From Ramlibacter albus (GTDB lineage Bacteria; Pseudomonadota; Gammaproteobacteria; Burkholderiales; Burkholderiaceae_C), in assembly GCF_014297445.1 (NCBI RefSeq), contig NZ_JACORU010000008.1, forward strand, positions 124,001 to 188,000: 64,000 nt of DNA. Reading direction: 5' to 3'. How positions within the stretch are numbered: the stretch's first letter is position 1; every line of letters starts with the position of its first letter. This document shows positions 29,392-38,228 of the stretch, one piece after another. The notes under the pieces are model-generated. The model saw nothing but the letters and a program-made list of their open reading frames with translations, searched no databases and was not told where the DNA came from. The translations under genes and the position numbers were made by a program.

Positions 29392-30510
29392 TCAGTCTCC
29401 TCTGACGAGATCGATGACGCGCTGCTGGTCGGCAGCGGCCAGCGCCGGGTAGATCGGCAGGCACAGCACGCGATCCGCCGCGTGCGCCGCAACCGGCAAG
29501 TTGGCGCGGCTGGCCGACGGCAGGCCGCGGTACATCGGGAAATCCGAAATGAGCGGATAGAAATAGCGCCGCGAAAAGACGTTGTTATCCCTGAGTTTCT
29601 GGTACAGCGCGTCGCGGCTGGCCCCATACTCGGCGCTCACCAGCACCGGGAAGTAGGAACAATTGGAGTTGTAGCCCTCGGGTTTGGACGATGCAGGCTC
29701 GAGGCAGTGAATGCCCGGAACGCCGGCCAGTTGATCCCGGTAGACTCGGTCGATCTCGCTGCGACGGGCCAGGGCGCGGTCCACGTATTTGAGCTGCAAG
29801 AGCCCGAACGCGGAATTGATTTCGCTCATCTTTCCATTGATCCCGGGGGCCACCACGGTGACTTCGTCGGTGAAGCCGAAGTTCTTCAAGCGGTCGATGT
29901 GAGTCTTCGTCTTGGCGTCCGGGCATATGATCGCGCCGCCTTCGAATGTGTTGAAGACCTTGGTGGCGTGGAAGCTCAGCACCGACAGATCGCCGTGGCG
30001 CAGGACACTGCCTTGCGCGTTACTCACCCCGAAGGCATGCGCAGCGTCGTAGATGACACGCAGGTTGAAGCGGTCGGCGATGTCATGGATGGCCTTCACG
30101 TCGCACGGGTGACCGTAGCAATGAACCGCAAGGATTGCCGTGGTACGTGGCGTGATGGCGGCCTCGATCTTCGCGGGATCGAGGTTGAGCGTTTTCGGGT
30201 CGATGTCGACGAAGACCGGTGTGATGCCGTTCCACAGCAGTGAATGAGCCGTGGCGACGAACGAGTAGGGCGTGGTGATGACTTCACCGGAAATGCGAAG
30301 CGCCTGAAGCGCCGTGACCAGGCCGATGGTGGCGTTGGTGACGAGGGCCAGGTGGTCGACGGCCAGATACTCGCACAGAGCCTGTTCCAGCTGCTGGTGG
30401 AACGGCCCCCCGTTGGTCAGTATCTTGTTTTCCCATATCTGCTTGAGGTACGGCGTGAACTCGTCCAGCGGGGGCAAAGCCGGTTGGGTCACGTAGATGT
30501 TATTGCTCAT
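29392..30510 (-). CDS. DegT/DnrJ/EryC1-family sugar aminotransferase (VioA-like)
   Basis: PLP-dependent nucleotide-sugar transaminase of 372 residues. The PLP lysine is in LSFHATKVFNTFEGGA, the cofactor Asp in IYDAAHAFGV and the start is NNIYVTQPALPPLDEF. The pattern ITTPYSFVATAHSLLWNGI closely recalls VioA/FdtB-type enzymes, which make dTDP-4-amino or 3-amino dideoxyhexoses. Start ATG 30510 is preferred over a TTG at 30528. No dTDP-glucose synthesis genes (rmlA, rmlB) are in the locus, so the keto-sugar must come from elsewhere. Confidence 0.87.
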   Translation of the reverse strand: MSNNIYVTQPALPPLDEFTPYLKQIWENKILTNGGPFHQQLEQALCEYLAVDHLALVTNATIGLVTALQALRISGEVITTPYSFVATAHSLLWNGITPVFVDIDPKTLNLDPAKIEAAITPRTTAILAVHCYGHPCDVKAIHDIADRFNLRVIYDAAHAFGVSNAQGSVLRHGDLSVLSFHATKVFNTFEGGAIICPDAKTKTHIDRLKNFGFTDEVTVVAPGINGKMSEINSAFGLLQLKYVDRALARRSEIDRVYRDQLAGVPGIHCLEPASSKPEGYNSNCSYFPVLVSAEYGASRDALYQKLRDNNVFSRRYFYPLISDFPMYRGLPSASRANLPVAAHAADRVLCLPIYPALAAADQQRVIDLVRGD

Positions 30511-30596
30511 GGGGGCACTCTTGATCAACGCGATCTTCCGCGGCCTGCAATTTGCGGGCTCGGGCGAAAGGCTGGATCGTCAGGGACGTCATGTCG

Positions 30597-31844
30597 CTAC
30601 GTTCCTGACCGCGGGTTTGTCGATGAGCCGGATCCCAGCGCGCCGCAGAAGTCGAGGACGCCGGAGCGCTGGAAGACACCGGTGGCGCGAGCGTCGACAA
30701 ACTGCCGGTGCTTCACGAGTACCGCCACGACGTCGGCCATCGCCAATGCCTCCTCGAGCTTGTACAGCGGGAGCTCGTGCGCCTCGACATTCGGCTCGAC
30801 CGCGAGAACATCATAACCCCCGGCGTGTAGCTGCTGCGCCACGGACAGCGCGGGCGACTCTCGCAGGTCGTCGATGTCGGGCTTGAACGCCAGCCCGAGG
30901 CACGCGACGCGCGCCTTGCGCCGCGGGCCGCCGCGTGCGTCTGCGGCGGCCTTGATCCGCTCGACGACCCACGCGGTCTTGTCGTTGTTCACCTCGCGCG
31001 CGGTGCGGATCAGGCGAGCATTCTCCGGGTCGCGCGCGACGATGAACCACGGGTCGACCGCGATGCAATGCCCGCCGACGCCCGCGCCCGGCTGCAGGAT
31101 ATTGACCCGCGGATGACGGTTCGCCAGCCGGATCAGCTCCCACACGTCGATGCCTTCCTTCTCGCAGATCACGGACAGCTCGTTGGCGAAGGCGATGTTG
31201 ACGTCGCGAAAGCTGTTCTCTGTCAGCTTGCACATCTCCGCCGTTCGCGCCTCGGTCTGCAGCACGTTGCCGCGCACGAATGTGCGGTAGAAATTGCCGA
31301 CGACCTCGGTCGCGGCTGGCGTGAGGCCGCCCACCACCCGGTCGTTGTCGAGCAGCTCCGTCATGATCTTGCCGGGCAGTACTCGCTCGGGGCAGTACGC
31401 CACGTGCACGCGCGAGACGTCCGCGCCGCCGTCGGCGAGCGCCCGGGCCACTTCCTCCGTCGTGCCGACCGGGGAGGTCGATTCGAGAATGACAAGGTCG
31501 CCTGCCTTGACCAGGCCGGCGATCGATCGCGTGGCCGCGAGCACGTAGTCGATGTTCGGCTTCGGGACCGCGCCGCCTTCAGTGAAGGGGGTCGGCACGC
31601 AGATGATGTACACATCGCCCGCCTGGGGCGTCGTGTAGGCCTTGAGCCGGCCGGCGGACACCGCGGAGCGCACGAAGGCGTCGAGGTCAGGCTCGACGAT
31701 GTGGATGCGTCCCGCGTTGATTGTTTCCACGGCATGCGCATTGAGGTCGACGCCGACCACGTCGTAGCCGTGGCTCGCGAGCAGGGCGGCGGTCGGCAGG
31801 CCGATGTAGCCGAGGCCGATGACGCAGATCTTCTTGTCTTGCAT
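30597..31844 (-). CDS. wecC: UDP-N-acetyl-D-mannosamine dehydrogenase
   Basis: UDP-sugar 6-dehydrogenase of 415 residues oxidising UDP-ManNAc to UDP-ManNAcA. NAD motif ICVIGLGYIGLPTAALLA is at the N terminus, substrate segment AEMCKLTENSFRDVNIAFAN in the middle, and catalytic Cys in GVGGHCIAVDPWF. LIRLANRHPRVNILQPG is diagnostic of WecC rather than UDP-glucose dehydrogenase. It follows wecB by three bases. An 86-base gap after it separates the lower-GC distal genes. Confidence 0.94.
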   Translation of the reverse strand: MQDKKICVIGLGYIGLPTAALLASHGYDVVGVDLNAHAVETINAGRIHIVEPDLDAFVRSAVSAGRLKAYTTPQAGDVYIICVPTPFTEGGAVPKPNIDYVLAATRSIAGLVKAGDLVILESTSPVGTTEEVARALADGGADVSRVHVAYCPERVLPGKIMTELLDNDRVVGGLTPAATEVVGNFYRTFVRGNVLQTEARTAEMCKLTENSFRDVNIAFANELSVICEKEGIDVWELIRLANRHPRVNILQPGAGVGGHCIAVDPWFIVARDPENARLIRTAREVNNDKTAWVVERIKAAADARGGPRRKARVACLGLAFKPDIDDLRESPALSVAQQLHAGGYDVLAVEPNVEAHELPLYKLEEALAMADVVAVLVKHRQFVDARATGVFQRSGVLDFCGALGSGSSTNPRSGT

Positions 31845-31847
31845 GGT

Positions 31848-32990
31848 TCAGAGCGACTCGAGTTTGCGCACGATGCGGGACGCGGCGAGCCCGTCCCCGT
31901 ACGGGTTGTGGGCGCGCGACATGCGGCGGTAGGCGTCGGCGTCGTCGACCAGCGCGGAAACACTCGCGCTGATGCGCTCGGCGGATGAGCCGACCAGCTG
32001 CACCGTGCCGGCCGCCACGGCCTCTGGCCTTTCCGTCACGTTGCGCATCACCAGGACCGGCTTGCCCAGGCTGGGCGCCTCCTCCTGGATGCCGCCGCTG
32101 TCGGTCAGCACGAGGTGGCAGTGCTTGAGCAGGAGCACGAACGGGGCGTACGCCAGCGGCGGGATGAGGTGCACGTTGGGCAGGCCGCTGAGCACCTCGC
32201 GCACGGGTTGCTGCACATTCGGGTTGAGGTGAACCGGGTACACGAAGTGAACGTCCGGGTGGCGGCGCGAAAGCGACTCGATCGCCGAGACGATGGCGCG
32301 GAAGCCGGCCCCGAAGTTCTCGCGGCGATGGCCCGTGATCAGCACGTAACGCCGGCTGCGCCAGTCGAAAGGCAGCAATGCGCCGAGTTCCGCGCCGAGT
32401 TGCCCGGCCAGCTCCGGCGTGGCTTCGATGCGCTGCAGCGTGAGCAGCAGCGCATCGATGACCGTGTTGCCGGTGACCTCGATGGCGGCCGGCGCGACGC
32501 CCTCGGCGAGCAGGTTGTCGCGCGCCTCGCTCGTCGGCGCGAAGTGCCAGGAGCTGATGCGCGAGGTGGCCTGCCGGTTGAACTCCTCGGGGAACGGCGC
32601 GCGCACGTCGTGCGTGCGCAGGCCCGCCTCGACGTGGCCGATGGGGATGCCGGCGTAGAACGCGGCCATCGAGGCCGCCAGCGTGGTGGTCGTGTCGCCG
32701 TGCACCAGCACGATGTCGGGACGCCGTGCACGCAGCACATCGCGCATGCCCAGCAGCACGGCCGACGTGACGTCGTAGAGGTCCTGGCCCTCCCGCATCA
32801 CGTTCAGGTCGACGTCGGGGCTCATGGCGAAGAGGTCCAGCACCTGGTCGAGCATCTGGCGGTGCTGCGACGTGGTGCACAGCACGGTTTCGATGGTGTC
32901 CGTGCGTTCACGCAGCGCGAGGTAGACCGGCGCCATCTTGATGGCCTCCGGGCGCGTCCCGAAGGCAAGGAGGATCTTCCTGCGGCTCAT
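31848..32990 (-). CDS. wecB: UDP-N-acetylglucosamine 2-epimerase (non-hydrolysing)
   Basis: A 380-residue cytosolic enzyme interconverting UDP-GlcNAc and UDP-ManNAc. The N terminus ILLAFGTRPEAIKMAP, VHGDTTTTLAASMAAFYAGI, HVEAGLRTHD, ITGHRRENFG and TDSGGIQEEAP are family hallmarks. The product feeds wecC three bases downstream. The ATG at 32990 overlaps the stop of the upstream glycosyltransferase (ATGA). Confidence 0.96.
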   Translation of the reverse strand: MSRRKILLAFGTRPEAIKMAPVYLALRERTDTIETVLCTTSQHRQMLDQVLDLFAMSPDVDLNVMREGQDLYDVTSAVLLGMRDVLRARRPDIVLVHGDTTTTLAASMAAFYAGIPIGHVEAGLRTHDVRAPFPEEFNRQATSRISSWHFAPTSEARDNLLAEGVAPAAIEVTGNTVIDALLLTLQRIEATPELAGQLGAELGALLPFDWRSRRYVLITGHRRENFGAGFRAIVSAIESLSRRHPDVHFVYPVHLNPNVQQPVREVLSGLPNVHLIPPLAYAPFVLLLKHCHLVLTDSGGIQEEAPSLGKPVLVMRNVTERPEAVAAGTVQLVGSSAERISASVSALVDDADAYRRMSRAHNPYGDGLAASRIVRKLESL

Positions 32991-34243
32991 CGGCTCTCGG
33001 GGCTCTCCGTGGTGGCTTGCGCGTGCGGTGCCGCGACGCCGAGCACCGCCGCGGTCCAGCGCGCCGCAAGCACCCGGCGGCTGAACTGCGTGCGCGCGAG
33101 CGTGCGGGCATTCGCGCCCATCACCGGCAGGCGCTCGCGGTGGCGGGCGGCCTCCTCCAGCGCGTCGGCGAATGCCTCGGGGTTGCGCGCAGGCACGCCC
33201 CAGCCGCAATCATGCTGCTGCACGAGGTCGGCGACCCAGCCGGGGTAGTTCGTCAGCACCGGCAGGCCGGCCGCGAGGTAGTCGAAGAACTTGTTGGGCG
33301 AAGTGCCGTAATAGAAGGCCGGCACGTCCGCAAGGACCTGCAGGCCGATATCGGTGCCCGCCAGCAGGCCGGCGAGCCGAGCCTTGTTGACCGGGGCGAG
33401 GAAAACCACGTTGTCCAGGCGCTCCTGCGCGGCGCGGCGCACCAGCGCCGGCTTGAGCTTGCCGTCGCCGACCAGCACGAGCTTGATGTCGGCGCGGCCG
33501 CGGCCCTGCAGCACCGCCGCGGCGTCCAGCACGCTGTCCAGCCCGTTCGCGATGCCGTGCGTGCCGGCGAAGACGCACATCAGGTCGCCGGACGCCACCC
33601 CCTCGGGGCGCCACGGCTCGGTCTCGGCTGCGAAGATGTCGAGGTCGCAGCCGTTCGGCACCATGTGGATGCGCCCCGGGGGTGTGCCGCGCCTGGCGAT
33701 CCCTTCGACGATGCCGGGCGACAGGCCCACCAGCGCCGACGCCGACCGGTAGCCGGCGTATTCGAGGACGCCCATCGCGCCGAGCACGACGGGGTTGCGG
33801 ATGACGCCCATCGCCCGCGGCAATTCCGGCCACAGGTCGCGCACCTCGAAGACGAAGGGCTTGCCGCGCAGCCAGCGGGCGGCAATGCCGGGGAGGGCGG
33901 CAGTCAGCGGGGTGCTCGTGGCGAACACCAGGTCGCACGGCTCGCGCAGGGCGAGCAGGATGCTGCGCAGCGCGAAGCGGATGAAGGTCCACGAGCGCTT
34001 CGCGAACCCGTCGCTGTTGGAATAGGCCAGGTCGAGTTCGATGACGCGGATGCCGTCGACCATGCCCTGGCGCATGCCGCGCGTGAACGGGCCGTCCAGG
34101 CCGGTCGTCGCACCCTTGGCGCTGCCGCACACCATCGTCACCGAATGCCCGTGTTCGACCAGGTGGCGCGCCATCATGTACGAGCGCACCGCGCCGGGCC
34201 CCTTGGGCGTGACGAAGTGCTGGTGGAAATAGAGGACCTTCAC
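32987..34243 (-). CDS. Glycosyltransferase family 4 protein (WbuB-like)
   Basis: A 418-residue GT-B glycosyltransferase. The N-terminal half has VLYFHQHFVTPKGPGAVRSY. The C-terminal half has the nucleotide-sugar region LVLVGDGKLKPALV and the EX7E-like area around YYGTSPNKFFDYLAAGLPVL. It resembles WbuB/WcaI-type transferases that add N-acetylated sugars. Start GTG 34243 overlaps the stop of the heparinase-like gene (GTGA); no ATG fits. Linkage unknown. Confidence 0.88.
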   Translation of the reverse strand: MKVLYFHQHFVTPKGPGAVRSYMMARHLVEHGHSVTMVCGSAKGATTGLDGPFTRGMRQGMVDGIRVIELDLAYSNSDGFAKRSWTFIRFALRSILLALREPCDLVFATSTPLTAALPGIAARWLRGKPFVFEVRDLWPELPRAMGVIRNPVVLGAMGVLEYAGYRSASALVGLSPGIVEGIARRGTPPGRIHMVPNGCDLDIFAAETEPWRPEGVASGDLMCVFAGTHGIANGLDSVLDAAAVLQGRGRADIKLVLVGDGKLKPALVRRAAQERLDNVVFLAPVNKARLAGLLAGTDIGLQVLADVPAFYYGTSPNKFFDYLAAGLPVLTNYPGWVADLVQQHDCGWGVPARNPEAFADALEEAARHRERLPVMGANARTLARTQFSRRVLAARWTAAVLGVAAPHAQATTESPESR

Positions 34244-36084
34244 GCGCGATCCCAGATCAGGCAGCTGTTCACCGTGCCGGGGCGCCCCAGCTCGATCTCC
34301 AGCACGGGCAGCGGTGTGTGCTGCAGGTACAGGCGGGACTCGCGGCCTTCGACGATGCGGCAGCCGGCCAGGGCCTCGCCGCAGTCGAACGTGGCGCGAA
34401 GGCCCGGCGCCTCGAGGGCGATATGCCCGTCGCGGCGGTCGAGTCGCCACGCGGACGGCTCCAGCCTCCAGCGCAGCACCGCCTTGCGTTCGAATCCTCC
34501 GAAATCGTCCTCCACTTGCAGCTTGTCCTCCTGGAGATGCACGCGACGCCGGTGCCATGCACCCTTCGCATCATGGTACCCGGCAATCAGCGACACCCCG
34601 TCGCCGTCATCGCTGAATTCGCACTTGCCGTCGCAGCGCAGCCAGTCCCCGAACAGGAAGCGGCCCAGGCGCGGCATCTGGTCGCGGCCGTCGAACTGCA
34701 CCGTATTATGGCTTTCGGTGCCGGGGAAGTAGCGGTCCCATGGGGCGGGCGCGCTGTAGCTGCAGGTGCCCGCGTCGCGCAGGATGTTGCGGGCGCCGAC
34801 CCACAGGTCCACGTGCAGGACGTCGGCCTGGCTCGGTCGGAACCGGAACCGCGGATACCGCACGAGCGCCAGGGCAGCGCCGCTGCGAAGCATCGCGAAG
34901 CCGCCATCGCGCGCGTCGAGGCTGCCCGGCCCGGCCGGCGTGCCCTGCGCGGGCGGCACCCTCAGCCACAGCAGGACGGCGTCATGTCGCGATCCGTCGT
35001 AGGCGCGCGTGCCGCTGAAGAGCGCCGTCGCAGCCTGCACCGAGGGCCGGAAGTCGCGGTCGCAGCCATCGAACAGGGGCCACAGGCATGCGCCGTCGTT
35101 CGCGCCCACGTTGGGCGCATCGCCGCTGCCCGGCTCCACGGCACTCGCCGCCCAGCGCGCAGCGCTGGCGGCGCGTTGCGCGAAGGCCGGCGAGAACGCG
35201 GCGCAGCCCAGCGCGCGGCGCCAGGCTTCGGCGAGGCAGAGCGTGTCGAGCAGCACGCGATGGTAGGTGACGGAGTACTGGCTGAAGGTCCCCTGCTCAC
35301 CCACGAGCCGTGCGACGCGCTCTTCGAGCAGCCGGCGGCCGGTGCGTGCGAAGTCGCCGGCGCGCGCGTCGCCGGCCGCTTCGAGCCAGGTGCCGCCGAC
35401 GAAGAGCGCGCAGGCTTCGGACGTGCCGTGGTTGTTGTCCTGCGCGCGCGCGTAGGCCACCGTCGGCAGGATGCGCCGCAGGTGCATGACGACGAAGTCC
35501 GCCGCGCCGGGGGAAAGCTCGTTCGGGGTGCCCAGGACCAGGGCGGCGCCCGCGAGCCGCATGACACGGATGGAGGCTTCCTGCCCGCACTTCCAGTTCG
35601 GGCCCGTGTAGGGCGGGTTGTCGCGGCACCAGTCGGCCAGCCATGCGTTCAGGCGATCCAGCATGCCCGCCTCGCCGAGAGCGGCGCGCTGCGCGAATGC
35701 CAGCACCCAGTCCATGCGCGAGCATTCCCACACCAGTTTCACGTCACCCGCGGCGGGGTCGAAGTCCGGGATCTCCCACCACGGCCGGTCGGCGCGCGGC
35801 CAGCGCACGCCCGTGACGGGATGGGAGCGCCATTGCGGAAGGCGGTGGGCGATCTCGAGGTGCCCGAACAGGACAGTGTGCTCGACCCAGTTGCGTCCCG
35901 GCGGCGGGCAACCCGGCAAGGCAGGGTGCGCCCGGGTGAAGAAGGGACCCTGCGGCACCGGGGCGCGGACTCGCTGCACGGGGTGCAGGCCGCTGCGCAG
36001 GCCGGCGCGGTACAGCGCGACGCGCAGCACGTTCGCCGGCCCGAGCGCGAAAAGGGTCCGCGCGCGCGTTGCGAACCGCGTCAT
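34240..36084 (-). CDS. Heparinase II/III-family protein without signal peptide
   Basis: A 614-residue protein. The (alpha/alpha) toroid spans about 60-330, with conserved DNNHGTSEACALFVGGTW and QYSVTYHRVLLDTL, the segments that carry active-site His/Tyr in uronate lyases. About 370-600 form the beta-sandwich heparinase domain (HNTVQFDGRDQMPR). No Sec signal is seen at either MTRFATRAR or the upstream in-frame Met, so it is predicted cytosolic. In polysaccharide loci this family travels with the fusion oxidoreductase next door, with which it overlaps by four bases. It could be a lyase or, by shared chemistry, a uronate C5-epimerase. Confidence 0.85.
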   Translation of the reverse strand: MTRFATRARTLFALGPANVLRVALYRAGLRSGLHPVQRVRAPVPQGPFFTRAHPALPGCPPPGRNWVEHTVLFGHLEIAHRLPQWRSHPVTGVRWPRADRPWWEIPDFDPAAGDVKLVWECSRMDWVLAFAQRAALGEAGMLDRLNAWLADWCRDNPPYTGPNWKCGQEASIRVMRLAGAALVLGTPNELSPGAADFVVMHLRRILPTVAYARAQDNNHGTSEACALFVGGTWLEAAGDARAGDFARTGRRLLEERVARLVGEQGTFSQYSVTYHRVLLDTLCLAEAWRRALGCAAFSPAFAQRAASAARWAASAVEPGSGDAPNVGANDGACLWPLFDGCDRDFRPSVQAATALFSGTRAYDGSRHDAVLLWLRVPPAQGTPAGPGSLDARDGGFAMLRSGAALALVRYPRFRFRPSQADVLHVDLWVGARNILRDAGTCSYSAPAPWDRYFPGTESHNTVQFDGRDQMPRLGRFLFGDWLRCDGKCEFSDDGDGVSLIAGYHDAKGAWHRRRVHLQEDKLQVEDDFGGFERKAVLRWRLEPSAWRLDRRDGHIALEAPGLRATFDCGEALAGCRIVEGRESRLYLQHTPLPVLEIELGRPGTVNSCLIWDRA

Positions 36085-38222
36085 TGCTGCCGCAGGATCC
36101 GCGCGGCTTCGAGCGTGACCCGCGCAACCTCCAGGATCTCGCCGGCGGGGATGGCCGGCCCGCCCTCGCGCAGCCCCGCGATGAACGCGGCAACGCACGC
36201 GGCCTGGCCCTTGTCCTGCCGCCAGAGGTTCATCTTGCCGAACCCGGGCCAGCCATAGCCGCGCAGCGACCTGAAGTTGTCAAGCTGCAGCACGCGCTGG
36301 GCGGCGAACACCTCGATGCGCTCCTTCGGGAACCGGTTCGAGCCGTTGGCCAGGTAATGGATGGTTCCGAACGAGCCGTCCTCGAAACCGAGGGTGATGG
36401 CGGCCTTGTCCTCCGTCACCGGCACAGCCGGCGTGTCCCCCATGCGCCGTGCCTGGACCGAGACGATCGGCGAGCCGGCGAGGTAGCGCATGAGGTCGAT
36501 GTGGTGGCAGGCCTCGCCCACGATGCGGCCGCCGCCGGCGTCGGCATCCTGGGTCCAGTGGCTCTGCGCGATCGCGCCGGCGTTCATCAGCATCATGAAG
36601 CACTTGGGCTCGGCCAGCGGCTCCAGCAGCTCCTTCATCCTGCGCACGTGCGGCGAGAAGCGCCGATTGAAGCCCACCATCAACTGGGGCGCGCCGCCGG
36701 CGGCCGCCGCGCACTCGCGCAGCGCCCCCTCGACGAGCGCCAGGCCTTCCTCGTCGACGGCCAATGGCTTCTCCACGAAGACGTGCTTGCCGGCCCGCAA
36801 CGCACGGGCGACCAGCTGCGCATGGCTGTCGTGGCGGGTGGCGACCACGACGGTCTCGCAGGCGGCGCCCTCAAAGACGCTCGCGAGGTCGGTCGTGGCT
36901 TGCTCGAAGCCCGACTTGCCGGCTTCGACCGCTGCGCTTACGCCGGTGTTGCTGGCGATCGTGTGCAGCCGCGCGCCGGCCGCACGGAAGGCCGGGATGA
37001 GGACGCGGGTGCCATAGTTGCCCGCGCCGACGAAAGCGAACGAAGGCGCCCCCGAAGGCGGCGTCGCCGTCCTGGCCGGCAGCGCGACCGTCGTCTCCAG
37101 CCGGCCTTCGTCCGGGTGGGCATAGCGCATGACGATGCCCAGCACGCCGGGGTCGTCGGTCAGCGCGGCGTACGCCTCGGTCGCGGCCTCGAAGTCGAAC
37201 CGGTGCGTCACGAGCGAGCTCGGGTCGAGCTGGCCCGCGGCCATCAGGTCGAGCACGGCTTCGAAGTTGCGCTGCTCGGTCCAGCGCACGAAGCCCACGG
37301 GGTAGTCCCGCCCCTGTTCCTCGTAAGCCGGGTCATAGCGGCCGGGCCCATAAGAGCAGGACACCTGGAACGTGAGTTCCTTCTCGTAGAAATCCGCGCG
37401 GTTCAGCTCGAGGCCCGTGACGCCGACCAGCACGATGCGCCCGCGCTTGCGGCACATGCGCGCGGCCTGGGTGACAGGGTCGGACGACCTGGTGCTGGCG
37501 GCGACGATCACGCCGTCGACGCCGCGGCCGCGGCTGAAGGCGAGCGCGGCGGCCATGGGGTCTTCGCCGCCTCGCAGGCTGCGCGTCTCGGCGCCGAACG
37601 CGGCGGCCCGCGCCAGCTTCGCTTCGTCGTAATCGAGCGCCAGCACGCGGCAGCCGTGGGCCCGCAGCAATTGGACGGTCAGCAGGCCGATCAGTCCCAC
37701 CCCGCTGACGACGAAGGCCTCGCCGGCGGTGGGCTGGGCCAGCCGCAGGCTCTGCAGCCCGATGCTCGCGACGACGGTGAATGCCGCCGACTCGTCCGGC
37801 ACGCCGTCGGGGATGCGCGCGCACAGGTTCGCCGCGACCGTCACGACGTCTGCGTGCGAGCCGTTGGAGACGACACGGTCACCCGGGCGAAAGCCGGTGA
37901 CGCCGGCGCCGACGGCGGCGACGATGCCCACGTTGCTGTAGCCCAGCGGAATCGGCTGCGCCAGCTTGGAGCGAACCGACTCGAGGGTGGACACCAGCCC
38001 GTCGGTGCGCACTTTGTCGAGGACCTGGCGGACCTTCTCGGGCTGCTGCCGCGCCTTCTCGAGCAGGTTGGAGCGGCCGAACTCGACCAGCATGCGCTCG
38101 GTGCCGGCGGAGATCAGGCTCGCTCGCGTGAGCACCTGCACCTGGCCGGGCTTGGGCCGCGGCGCGGGCGCGTGCACGAGCTGCGTCTCGCCGTTGCCCA
38201 GGTTCTGCATCAGTTGTCTCAT
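36081..38222 (-). CDS. Bi-domain oxidoreductase: Zn-type alcohol dehydrogenase fused to Gfo/Idh/MocA
   Basis: A 713-residue fusion. Residues 1-350 are a medium-chain dehydrogenase (GYSNVGIVAAVGAGVTGFRP, VSGVGLIGLLTVQLLRAHG). Residues about 385-713 are a Gfo/Idh/MocA oxidoreductase with FAFVGAGNYGTRVLIPAF, GKHVFVEKPLA and a late CHHIDLMRYLAG. The N-terminal half lacks an obvious catalytic-zinc GHE motif. Such fusions recur next to heparinase-like genes in surface polysaccharide loci; the reaction is not established and may be redox epimerisation of a sugar. It overlaps the heparinase-like gene by four bases. Confidence 0.88.
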   Translation of the reverse strand: MRQLMQNLGNGETQLVHAPAPRPKPGQVQVLTRASLISAGTERMLVEFGRSNLLEKARQQPEKVRQVLDKVRTDGLVSTLESVRSKLAQPIPLGYSNVGIVAAVGAGVTGFRPGDRVVSNGSHADVVTVAANLCARIPDGVPDESAAFTVVASIGLQSLRLAQPTAGEAFVVSGVGLIGLLTVQLLRAHGCRVLALDYDEAKLARAAAFGAETRSLRGGEDPMAAALAFSRGRGVDGVIVAASTRSSDPVTQAARMCRKRGRIVLVGVTGLELNRADFYEKELTFQVSCSYGPGRYDPAYEEQGRDYPVGFVRWTEQRNFEAVLDLMAAGQLDPSSLVTHRFDFEAATEAYAALTDDPGVLGIVMRYAHPDEGRLETTVALPARTATPPSGAPSFAFVGAGNYGTRVLIPAFRAAGARLHTIASNTGVSAAVEAGKSGFEQATTDLASVFEGAACETVVVATRHDSHAQLVARALRAGKHVFVEKPLAVDEEGLALVEGALRECAAAAGGAPQLMVGFNRRFSPHVRRMKELLEPLAEPKCFMMLMNAGAIAQSHWTQDADAGGGRIVGEACHHIDLMRYLAGSPIVSVQARRMGDTPAVPVTEDKAAITLGFEDGSFGTIHYLANGSNRFPKERIEVFAAQRVLQLDNFRSLRGYGWPGFGKMNLWRQDKGQAACVAAFIAGLREGGPAIPAGEILEVARVTLEAARILRQQ

Positions 38223-38228
38223 CGGGAT

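Noticed and set aside
30500..30700. 66-residue minus-strand frame spanning the wecC-aminotransferase gap
   Set aside because: Overlaps the wecC end in another frame and lacks any family resemblance.
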